Shown in pieces: positions 24,142 through 27,810 of a DNA stretch of 27,810 nucleotides (the stretch's first letter is position 1; the number at the start of each line of letters is the position of its first letter). The stretch covers positions 1 through 27,810 of the forward strand of contig JAGFNK010000649.1 in the NCBI GenBank assembly GCA_025769875.1, in the 5' to 3' direction. Source of the DNA: Russula earlei (lineage: Eukaryota; Basidiomycota; Agaricomycetes; Russulales; Russulaceae). The notes beneath the pieces are model-generated. The model was not told the origin of the DNA, made no database searches, and was given only the letters and a program-made list of their open reading frames with translations. The position numbers and the translations under genes are program-made.

Positions 24142-24551
24142 ATGGTATACCTTACAAGATTAGAGCATTTTAATGCAGCTCACAAATTATATAATCCCAA
24201 CTGGAGCGCGGAGAAGAATGAAGAGGTGTTTGGCTTATGCGCCAACGAGAACTGGCATGGCCATAATTTCGATCTTTTTGTAACTATTAAAGGAGCGCCC
24301 GATCCTGATACCGGTTTTTTGATGGACGTAAAAAATTAAGTAAGCTGGTACAGGAGCACGTAATCAAAAAAGTAGATCATAAGAACCTCAACCTCGATGT
24401 GGAGTTCTTAAAAGGGAAGATGTGCAGTACAGAAAACCTGGCAATGGGTATCTGGGACCAACTCGCACCAAACCTGCCTGCAAATGTTGCGTTACACTGT
24501 ATCAAGTTGTATGAAACGCCCCGCATATATGTAGAATACTTCGGGGAGTAA
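24142..24551 (+). pseudogene. Pyruvoyl-tetrahydropterin synthase paralogue with -1 frameshift
   Basis: The frame from 24142 codes for the first half of a COG0720 protein: EHFNAAHKLYN with the first zinc His, then FGLC-x5-HGHNF with the catalytic Cys and two more zinc His. It stops at 24337-24339, just after a run of six A (24330-24335). One frame back, 24336-24551 reads on without a stop as the second half, including VDHKNLN and LYETPRIYVEYF. One extra A would give a protein of about 136 residues, matching the intact paralogue downstream. All active-site residues are otherwise present, so the break is recent, a homopolymer read error, or recoded at the A-AAA-AAT heptamer. The halves match the intact copy closely. 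Confidence 0.8.
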
Positions 24552-24582
24552 CGTACATTTAAAAAAAATCCCAATAACTACA

Positions 24583-24996
24583 GTGAATAATAAAGTATCC
24601 GTTTACAGGAGAGAACACTTTAATGCAGCACACCGCTTGCATAACCCGGCATGGAGTGAAGAAAAGAACAATGCCGTATTTGGCCTGTGCAACAATAAAA
24701 ACTATCACGGGCACAATTATGAGCTGGAAATAAAAGTAACAGGCGTACCCCATAAGGAAACAGGGTATGTGATGGATCTCAAAATACTCAGTGACATCGT
24801 AAAGGAAACCGTATTGGACAGGTTCGATCACCAAAACCTAAACCTTGATACAGAAGAGTTCCGGCACCTCAACCCCACAGCTGAAAACATTGTGATAGTG
24901 ATCTATGAATTACTGCGTAAAAAGATTGATGCACAACTGGACCTGCAGATACGTCTGTATGAAACACCCAGGAACTTTGTAGAGTATCCTGTATAA
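24583..24996 (+). CDS. 6-pyruvoyl/6-carboxy-tetrahydropterin synthase, intact copy
   Basis: This 137-residue homohexameric zinc enzyme acts on 7,8-dihydroneopterin triphosphate, the product of FolE. Zinc ligands are His17 (EHFNAAH), His42 and His44 (HGH). Cys36 is the catalytic thiol, and FDHQNLN holds the Asp-His pair. The spacing C36-x5-HGH is that of animal-type pyruvoyl-tetrahydropterin synthase, whereas QueD of the queuosine pathway has C-x3-HGH. I therefore give no queD symbol. The start is GTG at 24583; the first strand (VSVYRREHF) begins at once, so a later start is unlikely. It lies 31 bases after the frameshifted paralogue and 22 bases before folE. Confidence 0.9.
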   Translation: MNNKVSVYRREHFNAAHRLHNPAWSEEKNNAVFGLCNNKNYHGHNYELEIKVTGVPHKETGYVMDLKILSDIVKETVLDRFDHQNLNLDTEEFRHLNPTAENIVIVIYELLRKKIDAQLDLQIRLYETPRNFVEYPV

Positions 24997-25018
24997 TTTA
25001 TTATAAACAACACAGAGC

Positions 25019-25618
25019 ATGGCATACAAAAAAACAGAGCACTACGATGAGGATGTTACGGCTGCCCTGATGAAAAATTATCATGAAGCATTACAAGCCC
25101 TCGGTGAAAACCCTGACAGGGAAGGATTGGTAAAAACACCCGAACGTATGGCAAAAGCCATGCAGTTCCTCACACAAGGTTACCAGTTAGATGCAAAAGC
25201 CATTATACAATCGGCTCGCTTTAAAGAAGATGTAAGCGAAATGATTATTGTGAAGGATATAGAATTGTATTCTATGTGCGAGCACCATATGCTTCCCTTT
25301 TTTGGGAAAGCCCATATTGCTTACATACCCAATGGCTGGATAACCGGCTTAAGTAAAGTAGCAAGAGTAGTAGATGTGTTCTCCCGCCGCCTGCAGGTAC
25401 AGGAAAGATTAACCACGCAAATATTGGAAGCCATCAAGGATTCACTCAATCCTTTGGGTGTAGCCGTGGTAATTGAAGCCAAGCACCTGTGTATGATGAT
25501 GCGTGGCGTACAGAAACAAAACTCTGTTACTACTACCTCTGCATTCGATGGAGAGTTCCTGCATAACCATACTACCCGGAATGAATTTCTAAAACTAATT
25601 GGTAGCAAACTGGGTTAA
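25019..25618 (+). CDS. folE: GTP cyclohydrolase I FolE
   Basis: This 199-residue enzyme converts GTP to 7,8-dihydroneopterin triphosphate and formate, the entry to folate and biopterin-like pterins. Zinc ligands are Cys87 (SMCEHH), His90 and Cys158 (KHLCMMMRG), all present, so this is the zinc-dependent type. [20 protein letters not shown] and the QNSVTTTS tail region are canonical. It is the third gene after two pyruvoyl-tetrahydropterin synthase paralogues, with a 22-base gap, so it supplies their substrate. Length is typical. Confidence 0.97.
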   Translation: MAYKKTEHYDEDVTAALMKNYHEALQALGENPDREGLVKTPERMAKAMQFLTQGYQLDAKAIIQSARFKEDVSEMIIVKDIELYSMCEHHMLPFFGKAHIAYIPNGWITGLSKVARVVDVFSRRLQVQERLTTQILEAIKDSLNPLGVAVVIEAKHLCMMMRGVQKQNSVTTTSAFDGEFLHNHTTRNEFLKLIGSKLG

Positions 25619-25642
25619 ATAGCCGTTGGCTTCATTTACCTG

Positions 25643-25671
25643 TTGTCTTTGTGGCAAACCCTTTATTTTTG
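25643..25671 (+). promoter_or_regulatory. Promoter of fabD
   Basis: TTG at 25643-25645 is followed after 18 bases by TATTTTTG at 25664-25671, fitting TTG-N17-23-TAnnTTTG. The box ends 17 bases before the ATG at 25689 and lies after the folE stop. It excludes a fabD start upstream of it. Confidence 0.65.
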
Positions 25672-25688
25672 CCCACTTAATTTTACAT

Positions 25689-26582
25689 ATGAGTAAACAT
25701 GCATACGTTTTCCCCGGACAGGGTTCCCAGTTTAGCGGCATGGGTAAGAATTTATATGATACCAATCCGCTGGCAAAAGACCTGTTTGAACAGGCCAATG
25801 AGATTCTGGGATTTCGCATCAGCGATATCATGTTTAGTGGTACTGATGAAGCCCTGAAGCAAACCAATGTAACACAACCAGCCGTTTTCCTGCACTCGGT
25901 TATTGCATTCCGAACATTGCCTGATGCCGTACCGGCGATGGTAGCCGGGCATTCCCTGGGTGAGTTTTCAGCACTCGTTGCCAACAATACCCTTGTGTTT
26001 GAAGATGCATTGAAACTGGTAAGTATTCGTGCGAAAGCCATGCAGAAAGCCTGTGAAATAACCCCTTCTACCATGGCCGCAGTATTGGCCCTGGCAGATA
26101 ATATAGTAGAAGAGATCTGTCATGCAGTTCACCAGGAAACAGGCGAAATAGTGGTGGCTGCCAATTATAATTGTCCCGGTCAGTTAGTGATCAGTGGCTC
26201 TGTAAAAGGTGTAGAGATAGCCTGCGAAAGAATGAAAGCAGCAGGCGCCAAAAGAGCATTGGTATTACCCGTAGGTGGTGCCTTCCATAGCCCGTTAATG
26301 GCTCCTGCCAAAGAAGAGTTAGCAGCTGCTATTGAAGCAACACCTTTTAATATGCCTTCCTGCCCCGTATACCAGAATGTAGTAGCAGAAGCGATTATTG
26401 ATCCCTATTCTATTAAGCAAAACCTGATTGCCCAGTTAACAGGCGCTGTTTGCTGGACGCAGAGCGTACAAGCCATGCTGGCTGATGGTGCTACCCGCTT
26501 TACAGAAGCAGGACCCGGTAAAGTATTACAGGGACTGGTACAAAAGATAAACAAAGAAGCTGTGGTGGATGGTGTGAGCTAG
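25689..26582 (+). CDS. fabD: Malonyl-CoA:ACP transacylase FabD
   Basis: This 297-residue cytosolic enzyme loads malonyl from CoA to acyl-carrier protein for fatty-acid synthesis. It shows VFPGQGSQFSGMG (7-19), the nucleophile elbow GHSLG with Ser89, and AFHSPLM with His200, equivalent to E. coli Ser92 and His201. Length is close to family standard. The frame is open to 25626, but the protein family begins at the ATG of 25689, which also lies just after a good promoter. The gene ends with TAG inside a perfect palindrome shared with the convergent acetyltransferase gene. Confidence 0.96.
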   Translation: MSKHAYVFPGQGSQFSGMGKNLYDTNPLAKDLFEQANEILGFRISDIMFSGTDEALKQTNVTQPAVFLHSVIAFRTLPDAVPAMVAGHSLGEFSALVANNTLVFEDALKLVSIRAKAMQKACEITPSTMAAVLALADNIVEEICHAVHQETGEIVVAANYNCPGQLVISGSVKGVEIACERMKAAGAKRALVLPVGGAFHSPLMAPAKEELAAAIEATPFNMPSCPVYQNVVAEAIIDPYSIKQNLIAQLTGAVCWTQSVQAMLADGATRFTEAGPGKVLQGLVQKINKEAVVDGVS

Positions 26583-26590
26583 CTCACACC
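26571..26590. terminator. Perfect palindrome at the convergent stops of fabD and the acetyltransferase
   Basis: GGTGTGAG-CTAG-CTCACACC is a perfect 20-base palindrome able to form an 8-bp stem with a 4-base loop on either transcript. It contains the fabD TAG (26580-26582) and the opposing TGA (complement of 26584-26586). No T-run follows on either strand, so it may slow or stabilise transcript ends rather than act as a classic terminator. Confidence 0.45.
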
Positions 26591-27030
26591 TCCATACTAC
26601 AATTCACCCATTCTTCTTCAAAGCGGGCATGATACTTTTTATAAAAGTTAATGGCACGTTCATTCCAATCAAGCACCTGCCAGCAAATGGCATTCCAGCC
26701 TTTTTGCTTTGCCTCTTCCGATAAAGCTTCAAACAGCAGTTTACCAACGCCCTTTCCGCGCCATGCTTCCGTAACCAATATATCTTCCAGGTACATACGT
26801 TGTCCCTTCCATGTGGAATAACGAACATAGTACAACGCAAAGCCAACAACTAATCCATCCACCTCTGCCACAAAGGCCCACCATACAGGGTTAGCGCCAA
26901 AACCACTGACCTCAAAATGTTCCTGTGTAACAGTTACTTCCTGTGGCGCTTTTTCATACACCGCCAGTTCATGTATCAGCTCTAACAAACGGCTGCAATC
27001 CTTCTGCTCCGCCCTGCGAATATGGATCAT
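26584..27030 (-). CDS. GNAT-family N-acetyltransferase, SAT-like
   Basis: This 148-residue single-domain acetyltransferase uses acetyl-CoA. The cofactor-binding loop is WRGKGVGKLL (90-99). YLEDILV (80-86) and the late WNERAINFYKKY segment, with the probable proton-donor Tyr, are strongly like spermidine/spermine N1-acetyltransferase and bacterial diamine acetyltransferases. A polyamine, thialysine or similar amine is the likely acceptor, but members of this group vary. It ends within one base of fabD on the other strand and lies 22 bases after the D-amino-acid oxidase gene, with which it may be co-transcribed. Confidence 0.85.
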   Translation of the reverse strand: MIHIRRAEQKDCSRLLELIHELAVYEKAPQEVTVTQEHFEVSGFGANPVWWAFVAEVDGLVVGFALYYVRYSTWKGQRMYLEDILVTEAWRGKGVGKLLFEALSEEAKQKGWNAICWQVLDWNERAINFYKKYHARFEEEWVNCSMEV

Positions 27031-27051
27031 AATAATGGGTATTAAATGATA

Positions 27052-27810
27052 TTATACTAATGATGCTACTTCTTCTGCACATCCAAATGATAGCGTAAAC
27101 CCGCTACCCCCATGTCCATAGTTATGAATAATATTACTCTCTCTTTCCAGTCGTACACTTTGCCTGAATGGGCGCAATCCCGCCCAGCTGCCAATGATCT
27201 TTCTCTCCCTCAGGGCGGGCATAATATGGTACGCCTTAGCCAGAACCTGCTGCAAGTCTTCTTCCACTGTGTGGGCATCATAATTATGCTCCTCATAGGT
27301 ACCGCCTACAATAGTAGCATCTTTGCGTGGCACAATATAAGAGGGTGTTTGATTATCCAAAAAGATATGATCAGGATAACCCGGTTCCAATAAAGCAACC
27401 TGGCCCTTTACTGCAAAAATGGTAGCGTCATTACAAAGCTCTCTCGCACCCAACCCGGTGCAATTCACCACTATATCATACTCCTGGGAAATACCATCAA
27501 GGTCAGTAATCTCACGCTGAACAAAAGAAACCCCTTTATCAACCAGTTGTTGTTGCAAATAAGGAAGGAATAACTGTGTTTCTATCAGGGGCACCTGCGC
27601 CTCAAAGGCTTTTGCGTATCCCTGTGGTAATTCAGCGCCCGCTAATTCACGAAGGGAATTTGCAGGCATATACTGTATCCATGTATCCTCATCACCAGCG
27701 CCTGCTTTGGCAGCCTTGATCAATGGAATAATACGAATGCCGCTTGCCCGATCAGCGCTTTGCTCTTTAAAAAATGTATAACTCTTCCTGCACCACTCCA
27801 TACCTCTGTG
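27052..27810 (-). CDS. D-amino-acid oxidase-like FAD enzyme, N-terminus outside window
   Basis: About 253 residues of a DAAO-family flavoenzyme are present. These enzymes oxidise D-amino acids to 2-oxo acids, ammonia and peroxide. Visible parts are IVVNCTGLGARELC (FAD contact region), the PSYIVPRKDATIVGGT strand pair, SWAGLRPFRQS with the substrate carboxylate-binding Arg, and the C-terminal NYGHGGSGFTLSFGCA. The first Met in the window (27801) is internal, since the frame stays open to the edge with His-Arg-Gly before it. The N-terminal GxGxxG dinucleotide motif must lie beyond 27810. Roughly 60-70 residues are missing because of the window edge. Glycine oxidase (ThiO) is a less likely alternative. 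Confidence 0.88.
   Translation of the reverse strand, partial: HRGMEWCRKSYTFFKEQSADRASGIRIIPLIKAAKAGAGDEDTWIQYMPANSLRELAGAELPQGYAKAFEAQVPLIETQLFLPYLQQQLVDKGVSFVQREITDLDGISQEYDIVVNCTGLGARELCNDATIFAVKGQVALLEPGYPDHIFLDNQTPSYIVPRKDATIVGGTYEEHNYDAHTVEEDLQQVLAKAYHIMPALRERKIIGSWAGLRPFRQSVRLERESNIIHNYGHGGSGFTLSFGCAEEVASLV

Noticed and set aside
24142..24996. queD annotation of the two pterin synthase copies
   Set aside because: The C-x5-HGH spacing and the lack of neighbouring queuosine genes do not support it.
25626..25688. Upstream extension of fabD
   Set aside because: It would place the start before a good TTG-N18-TATTTTTG promoter and adds residues not found in FabD proteins.

Overview
The window reads as chromosomal DNA of a Bacteroidota bacterium, most likely Chitinophagaceae or a close relative. 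This rests on three things seen in the sequence. Promoter boxes of the TAnnTTTG type sit upstream of many genes. There is a TonB-dependent receptor paired with a DUF5689-type lipoprotein. The protein set includes futalosine-pathway menaquinone genes, FabI, a SemiSWEET and a MINPP-like phosphatase. Genes are dense, and no gap without a gene exceeds about 180 bases. The largest gaps (1-138, 3357-3518, 5361-5517, 10295-10470, 14054-14203) hold promoters, hairpins or nothing recognisable. I saw no tRNA, rRNA, CRISPR array, insertion sequence or prophage.

Layout. 139-764 (+): small antitoxin-like gene and PIN-domain toxin. 877-5360 (-): ferredoxin-type oxidoreductase, MINPP-like histidine phosphatase, htpG. 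5518-10294 (-): DUF5689 lipoprotein and TonB-dependent receptor, divergent from a secreted endonuclease/exonuclease/phosphatase at 10471-11556 (+). 11606-13272 (+): dipeptide epimerase and acyl-CoA thioesterase. 13286-14053 (-): variant PlsC acyltransferase. 14204-14863 (+): HAD phosphatase. 14877-19529 (-): SemiSWEET, fabI, a small membrane protein, recN, a TPR protein. 19600-21478 (-): coiled-coil zinc-ribbon protein and Nif3-like protein. 21529-22552 (+): class IV aminotransferase (pabC-like) and a wrecked photolyase. 22545-24059 (-): mqnB-mqnD. 24142-25618 (+): two tandem pyruvoyl-tetrahydropterin synthase paralogues (the first frameshifted) and folE. 25689-26582 (+): fabD. 26584-27810 (-): SAT-like acetyltransferase and a D-amino-acid oxidase cut by the window edge.

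How the genes fit together. Most of the window is housekeeping: fatty acid synthesis (fabI, fabD), DNA repair (recN), chaperone (htpG), menaquinone (mqnB, mqnD) and pterin/folate (folE, PTPS, pabC-like). Three parts deserve attention. The receptor/lipoprotein/secreted nuclease locus looks like an outer-membrane acquisition system without a SusD. The pterin cluster has C-x5-HGH synthases, suggesting a tetrahydrobiopterin-like product rather than queuosine, and one of its two synthases is broken or recoded at an A6 run. The photolyase reading frame has lost its whole middle, leaving only both ends.
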